Below the pieces are notes generated by a model. That model was not told where the DNA came from, searched no databases, and was given only the letters and a program-made list of their open reading frames with translations. A program made the position numbers and the translations under genes. Positions 53,588 through 63,413 of a DNA stretch of 64,000 bases are shown piece after piece; position 1 is the stretch's first letter; each line of letters begins with the position of its first letter. This DNA is from Lactobacillus sp. ESL0791 (GTDB lineage Bacteria; Bacillota; Bacilli; Lactobacillales; Lactobacillaceae): positions 620,001 through 684,000 of the forward strand of contig NZ_JAQTHU010000001.1 in the NCBI RefSeq assembly GCF_029433255.1, written 5' to 3'.

Positions 53588-56227
53588 ATGAAGAAATTAA
53601 CTAGTTCAGAGTTTCGGCAAATGTTCTTAGACTTCTTTAAAGAACACGGTCACATGGTTTTACAAAGCCAGTCGCTCATTCCTAAGGACGACCCGACATT
53701 GCTCTGGGTTAATTCTGGCGTGGCCACAATGAAGAAATATTTTGATGGTTCGGTTGTGCCGAAGAACCCGCGCATCACGAGTTCGCAGAAGTCAATCAGA
53801 ACCAACGATATTGAGAATGTTGGTAAAACTGCCCGTCACCAAACTTTCTTTGAAATGCTCGGCAATTTTTCGGTTGGTGATTACTTTAAGAAAGAAGCAA
53901 TTCCGTGGGCTTGGGAATTTTTAACTAGTCCCGACTGGTTAGGGCTGGATAAGGACAAATTTTACTGCACGGTTTACCCGAAAGACACCGAAGCCCAAAA
54001 GATTTGGGTTGAAACGGGGATGCCTGAAGACCATATTGTGAAACTGGAAGAAAATTTCTGGGATATAGGTGAAGGACCATGTGGGCCTGATTCCGAAATT
54101 TTTTACGACCGTGGTCAAGAAAATAATGACGTTGCCGAAGACGATCCGGAAAACTTCCCTGGCGGTGAAAATGCCCGCTACCTAGAAATTTGGAACATTG
54201 TCTTCTCCCAATATAACCATTTGGCAAACGGCAAATATGTTGATCAGCCTCATAAGAACATTGATACGGGCATGGGTCTAGAGCGTGTTCTGTCGATTTT
54301 GCAGGATGCGCCGACCAACTTTGAAACCGACCTCTTTTTACCGATTATCCACGCAACAGAAAAGATGACTGCTGGCAAAAAGTATGAGGTTGATGACAAA
54401 AATACGCCGGCCTTCAAGATCATTGCCGACCACGTGCGGGCCGTTAGTTTTGCCATTGCCGACGGTGCCTTGCCGTCTAACTCGGGCCGCGGCTACGTTT
54501 TACGCCGGTTGATCCGTCGTGCCGATCTGAATGGTCAGCGTTTAGGCATCAAAGGTGCATTCTTATACAAGTTAGTGCCGGTTGTTGGCGAAATCATGAA
54601 GAGTCACTACCCAGAAGTCAGCGACCAGAAAGATTTTATTGCTAAGGTGATCAAGAATGAAGAAGAAAGATTCCAGGTAACGCTGGATTCTGGCTTAACC
54701 TTGCTTGATGATCTGATTGCTAAAGCCAAGGATGCAAAAGATAAGACGATTTCCGGTAAGGATGCCTTTAAGCTCTTTGATACCTACGGATTTCCTTACG
54801 AATTGACTTTTGAATCGGCACAGGATGCCGGCTTAAAAGTCGATAAAGAAGGCTTTGATGCCGAAATGCAGGCGCAAAAAGATCGGGCACGCAAGGCCCG
54901 TGGTGATTTGCAGTCAATGGGCAGCCAGGACGTTACCTTGATGAACATCAAGGACAAGTCTAAATTTGAATACGGCGTGTACGAAGAAAAGCATGCCAAA
55001 TTAATCGATATTATCGTTGACGACAAATTGGCTGACCGGGCTGACGGTGATCATGCGGTTTTGATTTTTGATAAAACCCCGTTTTACGGTGAGCGCGGGG
55101 GACAGGTTGCCGACCACGGTGATATTTATAATCAGGCCGGTGAACTGGTTGCCCAAGTGACGGATGTTCAGCACGCGCCAAATGACCAGAACATGCACTT
55201 TGTTGACGTGATTTTGCCTTTAGAAAAAGGTCAAGAGTATGTTTTAAAGATTGACCGTGAGCGCCGTGAAGGTTTACGCCACTCGCACTCAGCTACGCAC
55301 TTGCTTCATTCGGCACTGCGCAGTGTTTTAGGCGAGCATACTCACCAGGCCGGCAGTTTAGTTGAGCCGGATTACCTGCGTTTTGACTTTACGGCGATGG
55401 AACCGATGACCGCTAAGGAAATTCAATCGGTTGAAGAATTGGTCAACCAGAAGATTTGGGCAGCCTTGGATGTTGAAACCACGATTACCGATGTTGAAAC
55501 TGGGAAAAAGATGGGTGCCTTGGCCCTATTCGATAGTAAATATGGTGATGAAGTGCGGATTGTGCAGATGGGTAACTTCTCCAGTGAATTCTGTGGCGGG
55601 ACGCACTGTGCTAACACTAACCAAATCGGTATTTTTAAGATTATCTCTGAATCTGCCGTTGGCGCGGGGATGCGGCGGATTGAAGCTGTGACCTCAAAGA
55701 AAGCCTATGAATATTTGGCTAACCGTTCTAATTTGCTTGAAGAAGTTCAAGAGCAGGTTAAGTCAACCAAGCCGGAGGACATTACCGACAAGATTGATAG
55801 CCTGGAAAAGGATTTGCACAACAGTCAAAAGCAGGTTGAGGACTTGCACTTGAAGATTAATCAAGCAAAATCCGGTGAGATCTTTAATAACGTCAAGCAA
55901 GCCGGTGATTTATCGGTCATTGCTGCTAAAGTTGATGTTAAGGGCATGAATGATTTGCGTGAACTTGCCGACAACTGGAAGAGCAGCGGCAAGTCTGACG
56001 TTCTGATTTTAGCGGCTGCTAGTGACGGCAAGGCCAACATGATTGTCAGCCTAGGAGACAAGGCTTTGAAGAAAGGCCTGAAAGCTGGCAACTTAATCAA
56101 GATTGCTGCGCCAATCTTTGGCGGCGGCGGGGGCGGCCGTCCAAACATGGCACAAGCTGGTGGGAAGAAACCTGAAGGCCTGCAAAAGGCGATTGACACT
56201 TTAGTTGCAGAAATTTCACAAAATTAA
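53588..56227 (+). CDS. alaS: Alanyl-tRNA synthetase
   Basis: 879 residues. It opens MKKLTSSEFRQMFLDFFKEH. The catalytic core has class II motifs, and the editing domain has HSHSATHLLHSAL near 563 and CGGTHC near 669. The C-terminal oligomerisation region is complete (GGGGGGRPNMAQAGG). It charges tRNA-Ala and clears Ser/Gly mischarges. ATG 53588 follows AAAGGAG. Directly controlled by the T-box upstream. It is more GC-rich than the R-M genes before it. Confidence 0.98.
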   Translation: MKKLTSSEFRQMFLDFFKEHGHMVLQSQSLIPKDDPTLLWVNSGVATMKKYFDGSVVPKNPRITSSQKSIRTNDIENVGKTARHQTFFEMLGNFSVGDYFKKEAIPWAWEFLTSPDWLGLDKDKFYCTVYPKDTEAQKIWVETGMPEDHIVKLEENFWDIGEGPCGPDSEIFYDRGQENNDVAEDDPENFPGGENARYLEIWNIVFSQYNHLANGKYVDQPHKNIDTGMGLERVLSILQDAPTNFETDLFLPIIHATEKMTAGKKYEVDDKNTPAFKIIADHVRAVSFAIADGALPSNSGRGYVLRRLIRRADLNGQRLGIKGAFLYKLVPVVGEIMKSHYPEVSDQKDFIAKVIKNEEERFQVTLDSGLTLLDDLIAKAKDAKDKTISGKDAFKLFDTYGFPYELTFESAQDAGLKVDKEGFDAEMQAQKDRARKARGDLQSMGSQDVTLMNIKDKSKFEYGVYEEKHAKLIDIIVDDKLADRADGDHAVLIFDKTPFYGERGGQVADHGDIYNQAGELVAQVTDVQHAPNDQNMHFVDVILPLEKGQEYVLKIDRERREGLRHSHSATHLLHSALRSVLGEHTHQAGSLVEPDYLRFDFTAMEPMTAKEIQSVEELVNQKIWAALDVETTITDVETGKKMGALALFDSKYGDEVRIVQMGNFSSEFCGGTHCANTNQIGIFKIISESAVGAGMRRIEAVTSKKAYEYLANRSNLLEEVQEQVKSTKPEDITDKIDSLEKDLHNSQKQVEDLHLKINQAKSGEIFNNVKQAGDLSVIAAKVDVKGMNDLRELADNWKSSGKSDVLILAAASDGKANMIVSLGDKALKKGLKAGNLIKIAAPIFGGGGGGRPNMAQAGGKKPEGLQKAIDTLVAEISQN

Positions 56228-56278
56228 ATGATTGAGTTTGTGCTCGTTTTCAAGTAAAATTATGCTAGGAGGTATGTT

Positions 56279-56536
56279 ATGAGTTCGCTAGATAAGACAA
56301 TGCATTTTGACTTTAACCAAAATAAAGGAAAAAATGTTCATGAAACTCTGGAGGATGTTTACAATGCGCTTGAAGAAAAGGGCTATAATCCAATTAATCA
56401 GATTGTAGGATACTTACTTTCTGGCGATCCTGCTTACATCCCAAGACATAATGATGCACGTAATTTGATTTTAAAGCATGAACGCGACGAAATTATTGAA
56501 GAGCTGGTTAAGAATTATCTAGGCAAAGAAAAGTAA
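56279..56536 (+). CDS. ireB: IreB family regulatory protein (UPF0297/DUF965)
   Basis: 85 residues, the family length. It begins [20 protein letters not shown] and has [31 protein letters not shown], the DUF965 core. In enterococci IreB is phosphorylated by the PASTA kinase IreK and affects cephalosporin resistance. AGGAGG precedes the ATG; it shares one base with ruvX. The alaS-ireB-ruvX-DUF1292 order is conserved in Firmicutes. Confidence 0.93.
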   Translation: MSSLDKTMHFDFNQNKGKNVHETLEDVYNALEEKGYNPINQIVGYLLSGDPAYIPRHNDARNLILKHERDEIIEELVKNYLGKEK

Positions 56537-56964
56537 TGCGTCTGCTTGGCCTAGATGTTGGCGCCAAAACTGTGGGGGTTGCTGTCAGCGATGAATTAGG
56601 GATTACTGCACAAAAGGTGATGACGATCCCAGTTGATGAGGAACGCTTTAATTTTGGCATGCGACCGCTAAAAAAATTGGTGCATCAATATAATGCAGAT
56701 GGTTTTGTTTTAGGCTTACCCAAAAATATGGATGGTACAAGTGGCGCGTCAGTAACACGTAGCAAGGCGTATGGCAAACGGCTTGAAAAAAAGTTTGGCT
56801 TGCCGGTTTATTATTCTGATGAACGTTTAACGACAATTGAGTCAAGGCGGGTTTTGGTTGAAGAAGCCGGCATTCATGACCGTCATAAGCGAAAAGAAGT
56901 AATTGACCAGATGGCTGCGGTTCTGATTTTACAAAATTATCTGGACCAGAAGCGAAAGGACTAA
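56536..56964 (+). CDS. ruvX: RuvX/YqgF putative Holliday junction resolvase
   Basis: 142 residues. [20 protein letters not shown] is the YqgF RNase H-like start with its catalytic Asp, and YSDERLTTIESRRV and DQMAAVLILQNYLD carry other conserved acids. YqgF proteins are nuclease-fold proteins linked to rRNA processing or recombination. One-base overlaps with both neighbours. Confidence 0.94.
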   Translation: MRLLGLDVGAKTVGVAVSDELGITAQKVMTIPVDEERFNFGMRPLKKLVHQYNADGFVLGLPKNMDGTSGASVTRSKAYGKRLEKKFGLPVYYSDERLTTIESRRVLVEEAGIHDRHKRKEVIDQMAAVLILQNYLDQKRKD

Positions 56965-57281
56965 TGATGACAGAACAAATTCATGGTGCTGGCGATCAAG
57001 ACCGCCAGATTACCCTAGTTGATGAAAAAGGCAACGAAGAACTATACGAAATTTTATTTACATTTCATTCCGATGACTACGATAAGTCCTATGTTCTCCT
57101 TTATCCCGCTGCTGTTGGCGATGATGAGGATGTTGAAGTTCTAGCATTCAGTTATGATGCTGATGAGGACGGTGATGTGACAAGCAGTGACTTGCACGAA
57201 ATCGAAGCAGATGACGAATGGAACATGGTTCAGGGAGTGCTTAACACCTTTTTGGACGATGACCGGTTAAGTGGTGAGTAA
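56964..57281 (+). CDS. DUF1292 (YrzB-like) acidic protein
   Basis: 105 residues, strongly acidic, with the DUF1292 pattern ITLVDEKGNEELYEILFTFH and YVLLYPA and DEDVEVLAFSYD. Function unknown in general; it always follows ruvX. The ATG at 56964 overlaps the ruvX stop, and a second ATG follows at once. A GC-rich terminator lies just after it. Confidence 0.92.
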   Translation: MMTEQIHGAGDQDRQITLVDEKGNEELYEILFTFHSDDYDKSYVLLYPAAVGDDEDVEVLAFSYDADEDGDVTSSDLHEIEADDEWNMVQGVLNTFLDDDRLSGE

Positions 57282-57282
57282 C

Positions 57283-57311
57283 AAAAAAGGCTGGCAGTGC
57301 CAGCCCTTTTT
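57283..57311 (+). terminator. Strong terminator between DUF1292 and mutS2
   Basis: GGCTGGC pairs with GCCAGCC around a 3-base loop, flanked by A and T runs. Confidence 0.88.
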
Positions 57312-57334
57312 GTTGATAGAAATATTTTGGAGAA

Positions 57335-59683
57335 ATGAATAGTAAGATATTAAAAACTTTAGAATTTGGTAAAATCACACAAAAGCTGAGCAATTTGGCA
57401 ATTACTGTGCCAGCTAAGGAGGAAGCGCAAGAATTGTTACCCAGTGGTGATTATGACACAGTTGCCCATTCGCTGAAACAAACACTGGCTATGGTGAATT
57501 TGCTGCGAGTCAAAGGACAGCTGCCGCTGACTGCTTTTGTTGATGTCAGGGCCAGTATTAAACGGCTGAAAGTCAAAGCAAATTTGAACGCCCAGGAATT
57601 GGGAAATCTTTTGCTTGTTTTGGCCCTTGCTAATGATCTTAATGATTTTCTTGATGATGTTGATCCCGAAAAATTAGATCTGAGTGCGATTGCTGCAATT
57701 ACTTCTCAGCTTGATGTTCCCGAATTGCTGTTTAATGAATTGAAGCGGGCGGTTGATTATGACGGCACGGTTCTTGACACGGCATCAAGTGCCCTTGCTA
57801 GCCTGCGCCACGACATGCACAGCAATGAAGAAGAGATTAAGCAGCGGATGGAAGGCTACCTTAAAGGCAACAGCAGTAAATACTTGTCGGAGCAGATTGT
57901 GACAATTCGTGACGAACGGTATGTCATCCCGGTGCGGCAGGAATACCGGGGAAAGTTTGGCGGGGTTGTTCACGATCAGAGTGCCAGTGGCCAAACCTTG
58001 TTTGTGGAACCGAGTGCAGTTTTGCCTTTAAATAACCGCCAGCAAAACTTACTGGCGCAGGAACGCCGGGAAATTCACCGCATTTTGCGCAATTTGTCGG
58101 AAATGGCACGTACGGAAACAGAAAACTTAATTAAAATTGCTGCAGCCCTAACCAAGCTGGACTTTTTGCAGGCTAAGGCACGGCTGGCGCAGGAAATGAA
58201 TGCGAGTGAGCCACGCTTAAATGATCAGCATATTACCAATCTGCTGAAGGCACGGCATCCCTTAATTGATCCGTCGAAGGTGGTACCTAACGATATCAAG
58301 TTGGGTCAGGATTTTGATACGATGCTGATCACGGGCCCTAATACCGGCGGTAAAACAATTACGCTTAAAACCGTGGGCATTATCCAGTTAATGGCCCAGG
58401 CCGGATTGTTTATTCCGGCCGGAGAAGGCAGTCAGGTGGGTGTTTTCAAAGAAGTTTGTGCCGACATCGGCGATGAACAGTCGATTGAGCAGTCACTCAG
58501 TACTTTTTCTTCACATATCAATGACGTGATTGCGATCATGAAAAATGTCAGTGCGGAAACTTTGGTACTAATTGACGAAATTGGCGCCGGTACCGATCCG
58601 GAAGAAGGGGCCAGTTTGGCGATCAGCATTTTGGACTTTTTACAGAAGAAAAAAGCCAAGATAATGGTGACGACCCACTATCCTGAATTAAAGCTGTACG
58701 GTTATAATCGGCCGCGGACAACTAACGCCTCGATGGAATTTGACTTAAAGACACTGTCGCCGACGTACCGCCTGCAGATAGGGATTCCGGGACACAGTAA
58801 TGCCTTTGCAATTGCGCGTCAATTGGGGATGCGCGAGGATGTGGTCAAGAATGCCGAAAGCTTGATGACCGATACCAATTCTGATATTAATAAGATGATC
58901 GAACGCTTGAATAAGCAAACCAAGGCGGCAACGACTGCCCGCAATCATCTTGAAACCAGCCTCGACCGCAGCCAAAAGCTTGAACAAAAATTACAGCAGG
59001 CACTCGATTGGTATAATCAGCGGGTGCAGAAACAATTGGAATTCGCTCAGGAGCGGGCAAACGAAATTGTTGCCAAGAAGCGCAAGAAGGCTGATCAAAT
59101 TATTGCCCGGCTAGAACAGCATCATGGAACCAAGGAAAATGAGTTAATCGATGCCAAGGGTGAATTAAACAGTCTGCAGCAGGAAAACGCCAAGCTGGCG
59201 AATAATAAGGTCCTGCAGCGCGAGAAACGTCGTCACCATGTCAGTGTCGGTGACCGGGTCAAAGTTTTGTCTTATGGTCAGACCGGCACGATCAGCAAAA
59301 AATTAGCCGATCATGAGTACGAGGTGCAGCTGGGCATTATGAAGGTTAAAGTTAGTGACCGGGATGTTGAAAAGATTGCCGCTTCTTCTGCGGCTAAAAA
59401 GACGCCAGTACGAGCAGTCAGCTCACTGAGGCGCAATAATGCCCATGGTGAGTTGGACCTACGCGGTCAGCGCTATGATGAGGCAATGACTAACCTTGAC
59501 CGTTACATTGATTCGGTTTTATTAGCCGGACTTGATGTAGTGACCATTATTCATGGTATTGGTACCGGTGCCATCAGGAAGGGCGTGTGGCAGTACTTGA
59601 AGAAAAACAGTCATGTTAAAAGTTTTAATTATGCACCCGCTAATGAAGGTGGAACAGGAGCAACAATTGTTCACTTGGAGTAA
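57335..59683 (+). CDS. mutS2: MutS2 endonuclease/ribosome rescue factor
   Basis: 782 residues. It lacks the MutS mismatch-binding domain. The ATPase has GPNTGGKTITLKT near 333 and LIDEIGAGTDPEEGASLA. A long coiled coil follows (about 510-620) and the C-terminal Smr nuclease domain has ELDLRGQRYDEAM and IHGIGTGAIRKGVW. It suppresses recombination and, in Bacillus, splits collided ribosomes. TTGGAGAA precedes the ATG. Confidence 0.96.
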   Translation: MNSKILKTLEFGKITQKLSNLAITVPAKEEAQELLPSGDYDTVAHSLKQTLAMVNLLRVKGQLPLTAFVDVRASIKRLKVKANLNAQELGNLLLVLALANDLNDFLDDVDPEKLDLSAIAAITSQLDVPELLFNELKRAVDYDGTVLDTASSALASLRHDMHSNEEEIKQRMEGYLKGNSSKYLSEQIVTIRDERYVIPVRQEYRGKFGGVVHDQSASGQTLFVEPSAVLPLNNRQQNLLAQERREIHRILRNLSEMARTETENLIKIAAALTKLDFLQAKARLAQEMNASEPRLNDQHITNLLKARHPLIDPSKVVPNDIKLGQDFDTMLITGPNTGGKTITLKTVGIIQLMAQAGLFIPAGEGSQVGVFKEVCADIGDEQSIEQSLSTFSSHINDVIAIMKNVSAETLVLIDEIGAGTDPEEGASLAISILDFLQKKKAKIMVTTHYPELKLYGYNRPRTTNASMEFDLKTLSPTYRLQIGIPGHSNAFAIARQLGMREDVVKNAESLMTDTNSDINKMIERLNKQTKAATTARNHLETSLDRSQKLEQKLQQALDWYNQRVQKQLEFAQERANEIVAKKRKKADQIIARLEQHHGTKENELIDAKGELNSLQQENAKLANNKVLQREKRRHHVSVGDRVKVLSYGQTGTISKKLADHEYEVQLGIMKVKVSDRDVEKIAASSAAKKTPVRAVSSLRRNNAHGELDLRGQRYDEAMTNLDRYIDSVLLAGLDVVTIIHGIGTGAIRKGVWQYLKKNSHVKSFNYAPANEGGTGATIVHLE

Positions 59684-59687
59684 TTAC

Positions 59688-59716
59688 TTGTAAAAAGTAA
59701 GTTGATTTATTATAAT
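59688..59716 (+). promoter_or_regulatory. trxA promoter
   Basis: TTGTAA at 59688, 17 bases, TATAAT at 59711, 46 bases before the trxA start. Confidence 0.7.
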
Positions 59717-59761
59717 TAAGAACATCAATAAGAAATATTTATTTTACGATGGAGGTAAAAG

Positions 59762-60073
59762 ATGGTTGACGTAATTACAGACCAAAATTTTGAAGAAGAA
59801 ACTAATACAGGCGTTGTCTTGACTGATTTTTGGGCAACTTGGTGCGGTCCGTGCAAGATGCAATCACCAGTAATTGACCAGTTGGCAGAGGAACGCCAAG
59901 ACGTTAAGTTTACAAAGATGGATGTTGATGAAAATAAAAAGACGCCGCAGGACTTAGGCATCATGGCAATTCCAACCTTGGTAATCAAGAAAGACGGCAA
60001 GATTGTTGACCGAATTACGGGCTATACACCCAAGGCTAAGCTTGATCAGATCTTAAATCAATATACTGCTTAA
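59762..60073 (+). CDS. trxA: Thioredoxin
   Basis: 103 residues, with the WCGPCK active site and cis-Pro region MAIPTLVIKKDGK. It reduces protein disulfides with thioredoxin reductase. GGAGG precedes the ATG. Confidence 0.96.
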   Translation: MVDVITDQNFEEETNTGVVLTDFWATWCGPCKMQSPVIDQLAEERQDVKFTKMDVDENKKTPQDLGIMAIPTLVIKKDGKIVDRITGYTPKAKLDQILNQYTA

Positions 60074-60075
60074 TT

Positions 60076-60111
60076 AAAAAATCAACCTGATGTGACAGGT
60101 TGATTTTTTTA
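60076..60111. terminator. Bidirectional terminator between trxA and mscL
   Basis: ATCAACCTG pairs with CAGGTTGAT around TGTGA, flanked by A and T runs on both sides, so it can serve both convergent genes. Confidence 0.85.
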
Positions 60112-60483
60112 ATTCTTTTCTTTTAACAAATCGCGAATTTCCCTTAGGTAATCTTCGGCAGATGGACAGGGAGCTGGTTTTTCTTCCTGGCCCTTCTTGG
60201 TCAGCTTATTGACAGCCTTGATCAGCAGAAAGACAATAAACGCGATAATTAAGAAATTAATTACGTTATTGATGAAGCTGCCGTACTTAAAAGTGGCACT
60301 TCCGACTTTCACAACCAGATTAGACAGGTCAATTTTCCCAAGAAATAAGCCGATAAACGGGTTGACCAGATCCGTGACAAATGAATTGACGATGGCCGTG
60401 AAAGCCCCGCCAATGATAACGCCAACTGCCAAGTCCATGACATTGCCGCGGGCAATGAATTGTTTGAATTCCTTTAACATAAG
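60109..60483 (-). CDS. mscL: Large-conductance mechanosensitive channel MscL
   Basis: 124 residues. It begins [20 protein letters not shown], then the gating helix [20 protein letters not shown], a periplasmic-type loop and a second TM, ending with a charged helix. It opens on hypo-osmotic shock. ATG 60483 follows AGGAG; the frame runs to 60501 but that would include the ribosome site. Confidence 0.96.
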   Translation of the reverse strand, partial: LMLKEFKQFIARGNVMDLAVGVIIGGAFTAIVNSFVTDLVNPFIGLFLGKIDLSNLVVKVGSATFKYGSFINNVINFLIIAFIVFLLIKAVNKLTKKGQEEKPAPCPSAEDYLREIRDLLKEKN

Positions 60484-60528
60484 ATTTTCTCCTTCTACCA
60501 CAAAATCTTTTTTAGTTATAAGTATATT

Positions 60529-60939
60529 CTAATCAAAGCTGGCGGTAAATTGTACTTTTTGCTCTTTCGCAAGGATTTTAGCGTCACATTCGGTGGTTTG
60601 CTTCTTTTCCCTTTGAATTGCCTCGGCAATAATGCCGGCCTCCAGAGAAAATTCCTGGCTGTCGCTGCTTAAACGGTCACTAACATTCTGCCCGCTTAAT
60701 TCTAGTATAATCGAACCTCTTCGTTCTTTAATTTTAGTTAATTCGCCAAATTCTGCGGTTATAAAAAAACTGTTGACATCTTCAAATGAGGAAAGGTCGT
60801 AGTGGCGGGAAACCCGCTTGCCGGCCCAATAGAGAATTGCTGCATTGTCATCGCCTAAAATTGTCGGGAGAAGAAAATCCCGGTACAACTGGTTAACAAA
60901 GTAAACATGTTCATTCGTGTATGTCTTATTTTCGTCCAT
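60529..60939 (-). CDS. YslB-like DUF2507 protein
   Basis: 136 residues. The pattern RDFLLPTILGDDNAAILYWA, GKRVSRHYDL and SFSLEAG-like EFSLEAGIIAEAIQ fits the YslB/DUF2507 family, of unknown function. ATG 60939 follows AAGGGATGA; the longer frame to 61038 crosses the divergent murI start. It is transcribed away from murI. Confidence 0.82.
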   Translation of the reverse strand: MDENKTYTNEHVYFVNQLYRDFLLPTILGDDNAAILYWAGKRVSRHYDLSSFEDVNSFFITAEFGELTKIKERRGSIILELSGQNVSDRLSSDSQEFSLEAGIIAEAIQREKKQTTECDAKILAKEQKVQFTASFD

Positions 60940-61022
60940 CAATAAATCATCCCTTTTATTATTTATAATTGTACCGTAAACTGTTAGAAGTAGGAAACAA
61001 TTTTTGTTAGGAGTAATGTAAT

Positions 61023-61817
61023 ATGGATAATCGACCAATTGGACTCTTGGATTCTGGCGTGGGCGGATTGACTGTTGTGAAAAAAGTTGTGCAAAAATTA
61101 CCGCATGAAGCGACGGTTTTTATTGGTGATAATGCCAATATTCCTTATGGCGATAAGTCGGTAGCGGAAATTATCGCTTTAACCAGAGAAAGTGTTAATT
61201 TTTTACTGCAGAAAAATGTCAAGTTGATTATTTTTGCCTGTAACACGGCAACGGCAGCGGCGATGGCTGCGATTCAGAAGGAAGTCGCGCCGCAGATTAT
61301 TGGGGTGATCCAATCGGGTAGCGTGGCGGCGATTAAGACTAGCAAAAATAAGCAAGTGGTGGTTGTCGGCACTCAAGTAACGGCCAATTCACATGCTTAT
61401 AAAAAAGAAATCGGCCTTCGTGATTCCGCAATTGCAGTAACGGAGTTAGCAGCACCGAAATTAGTGCCGCTGATTGAGCGGGATGCGCCGCATGCAGAAA
61501 TATTGCCGGTAGTAAAAGAAACCTTGCAGCCACTGAAAGGGCAGGAATTTGATACGCTTGTTTTGGGCTGCACCCATTACCCGATTATTCGCCAAGAATT
61601 TGCACAGGTGCTGGGCCAAGGGGTGCAGATTGTCGACCCAGCTGATCAGGTGGCACAGTACACGTACAATGTTTTGCAGCGCGATAATTTACTTAGTGCG
61701 TCTGCTGAGCCAGGAGTGCATGAATATTACACGACGGGTGACGTTAGGATGGTTAATGAGTTAGGAAAATCCTTTTTACAAGAGCCTAATTTTACTGCCA
61801 AACATATTGAAGGATAA
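61023..61817 (+). CDS. murI: Glutamate racemase
   Basis: 264 residues. It opens DNRPIGLLDSGVGGLTVVKK. The two catalytic cysteines lie in IFACNTATAAA and VLGCTHYPII. It makes D-glutamate for peptidoglycan. GGAG-type site before the ATG; rdgB follows 3 bases later. Confidence 0.97.
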   Translation: MDNRPIGLLDSGVGGLTVVKKVVQKLPHEATVFIGDNANIPYGDKSVAEIIALTRESVNFLLQKNVKLIIFACNTATAAAMAAIQKEVAPQIIGVIQSGSVAAIKTSKNKQVVVVGTQVTANSHAYKKEIGLRDSAIAVTELAAPKLVPLIERDAPHAEILPVVKETLQPLKGQEFDTLVLGCTHYPIIRQEFAQVLGQGVQIVDPADQVAQYTYNVLQRDNLLSASAEPGVHEYYTTGDVRMVNELGKSFLQEPNFTAKHIEG

Positions 61818-61820
61818 ACA

Positions 61821-62441
61821 ATGATGAAAGAAATTTTATTTGCGACAACCAATCAGGGCAAAGCTAGGGAGCTGAAAGAAGCGTTTAAAAAGGCGGGAAT
61901 TAATGTAAATATCAAAACCAACAGTGATTTGATTAATCCGCCCGTGGTTGATGAAACGGGCACGACTTTTGAAGAAAATGCCAAGCTAAAGGCGCACGCA
62001 CTGGCTGACTTCAGCGGTTTATTAACGATTGCCGATGATTCTGGCTTGATGGTCGACCAACTTTTTGGCGCGCCTGGTGTTCATTCTGCGCGTTATGCCG
62101 GTGATGAACATAATGATGCCAAAAATAATGCCAAATTATTAGCAGAATTGGGTGGCGTGCCGGAAAATAAACGGACGGCAAAATTTACAACAACGATTGT
62201 TGCTTCAAAGCCGGAGAATTTTGATCGCGACTTAGTTGTTAGTGGTCAATGCCCGGGCAGAATTTTAGCCAGTCCACGTGGTGAAGATGGCTTTGGCTAT
62301 GATCCCTTGTTTTATATTCCGGAAAAAGGCAAAACTTTTGCGCAAATGACGCTTGACGAAAAGAACGAAATTTCCCATCGCGGCAAGGCAATCAAGAAAT
62401 TATTGGAAGAATTTCCTGCGTGGATTAACCAGTTTAAGTAG
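61821..62441 (+). CDS. XTP/dITP diphosphatase (RdgB/HAM1 family)
   Basis: 206 residues. ILFATTNQGKARELKEAF, FEENAKLKA and IADDSGLMVDQL mark the Ham1 fold. It hydrolyses non-canonical purine triphosphates to keep them out of DNA. ATG 61821 or 61824; AAGGA lies just upstream. In many Firmicutes it follows murI, as here. A clear terminator follows. Confidence 0.96.
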   Translation: MMKEILFATTNQGKARELKEAFKKAGINVNIKTNSDLINPPVVDETGTTFEENAKLKAHALADFSGLLTIADDSGLMVDQLFGAPGVHSARYAGDEHNDAKNNAKLLAELGGVPENKRTAKFTTTIVASKPENFDRDLVVSGQCPGRILASPRGEDGFGYDPLFYIPEKGKTFAQMTLDEKNEISHRGKAIKKLLEEFPAWINQFK

Positions 62442-62457
62442 AATTCCGTACTAATAC

Positions 62458-62488
62458 AAAAAGCCGGAGAAAATTTCTCCAGCTTTTT
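62458..62488. terminator. Bidirectional terminator between rdgB and the MscS gene
   Basis: AAGC-GGAGAAA pairs with TTTCTCC-GCTT, with A and T runs on both sides. Confidence 0.85.
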
Positions 62489-63303
62489 TAACCTGCTAAT
62501 TTAATATTGTTTTCCTGTAAAATTTTGAGATATTTTTCTAGGTAAAGACTGTGGATTGCAGACTCTCTTCCAGGACTAACCTGAAAATGAATGGTAAAGG
62601 TGACGGTTTGTGCCGTTTGTGTGGTGATACCGACAATTTTGGGTTCTTGGACAAGTGATCGCCTTTCAGGCTTGGTTGTCTTGTTTACTTGCGTGATTAA
62701 TTTTTTAACCTTTGCAAAATCATCAGCAGCATTCAACTGCAAATCAAGATCGAGACCAATGCCGCCGTGGGCGAGATTCTGTACAAGGGAGATATTGCGG
62801 TTAGGAATATAGATAGTTGAGCCGTCCGCGCCCTTTAATCTAGTCGTCCGCAGTCCTAGTTGGATAACGGTGCCTGTTTGACCGTTGATTTGCACGGTGT
62901 CGCCGACATCGAACTGATCTTCACTCAGAATAAAAAAGCCGTTGACTAAGTCAGACACAAAACCCTGTGCCCCCATACCTAAGGCAAGGGAGAAAATTCC
63001 GGCACTGGCAAGCAAGGTGCCAACGGGGATACCAATGATCGAGAGGACACCGAATAAATAAAAGAAAATCACAGTGTACTGAAAGACACTATTGATTAAC
63101 GCTGTGACCGTTTTGGTCCGTTTGCTGTAGTTCTTTTTTCTGCGATCAAGGTAAAACTTGATGATTTTTTTGCCAAAATGAGAAATCAGATAAAAAACTA
63201 GAGTGGTTACCAGCAACTGCCAAACGATTGTTAAGAGGTTTTCACCAATTTTGTCCCAGTTGATATCGTAAGCATTTTTTCCTGAAAAAAGTTGTGTCTG
63301 CAT
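62488..63303 (-). CDS. Small-conductance mechanosensitive channel, MscS family
   Basis: 271 residues. Three N-terminal TM segments, with the pore helix SAGIFSLALGMGAQGFVSDLVNGF, then the beta domain (QFDVGDTVQINGQTGTVIQLG, TRLKGADGSTIYIPNRNI) and a C-terminal mixed domain. It releases solutes on moderate osmotic downshift. GGAAAGGG precedes the ATG. Convergent with rdgB, divergent from DUF948. Confidence 0.92.
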   Translation of the reverse strand: MQTQLFSGKNAYDINWDKIGENLLTIVWQLLVTTLVFYLISHFGKKIIKFYLDRRKKNYSKRTKTVTALINSVFQYTVIFFYLFGVLSIIGIPVGTLLASAGIFSLALGMGAQGFVSDLVNGFFILSEDQFDVGDTVQINGQTGTVIQLGLRTTRLKGADGSTIYIPNRNISLVQNLAHGGIGLDLDLQLNAADDFAKVKKLITQVNKTTKPERRSLVQEPKIVGITTQTAQTVTFTIHFQVSPGRESAIHSLYLEKYLKILQENNIKLAG

Positions 63304-63413
63304 TTTTAAGCCCTTTCCTTTATAATGTTTACTATAGCAGAAGATTACTTATAGATTGAGATAAAAGTGTTTTAATGATAGACTTTTTTTAGATGTTAAA
63401 TTGGAGGTAAAAG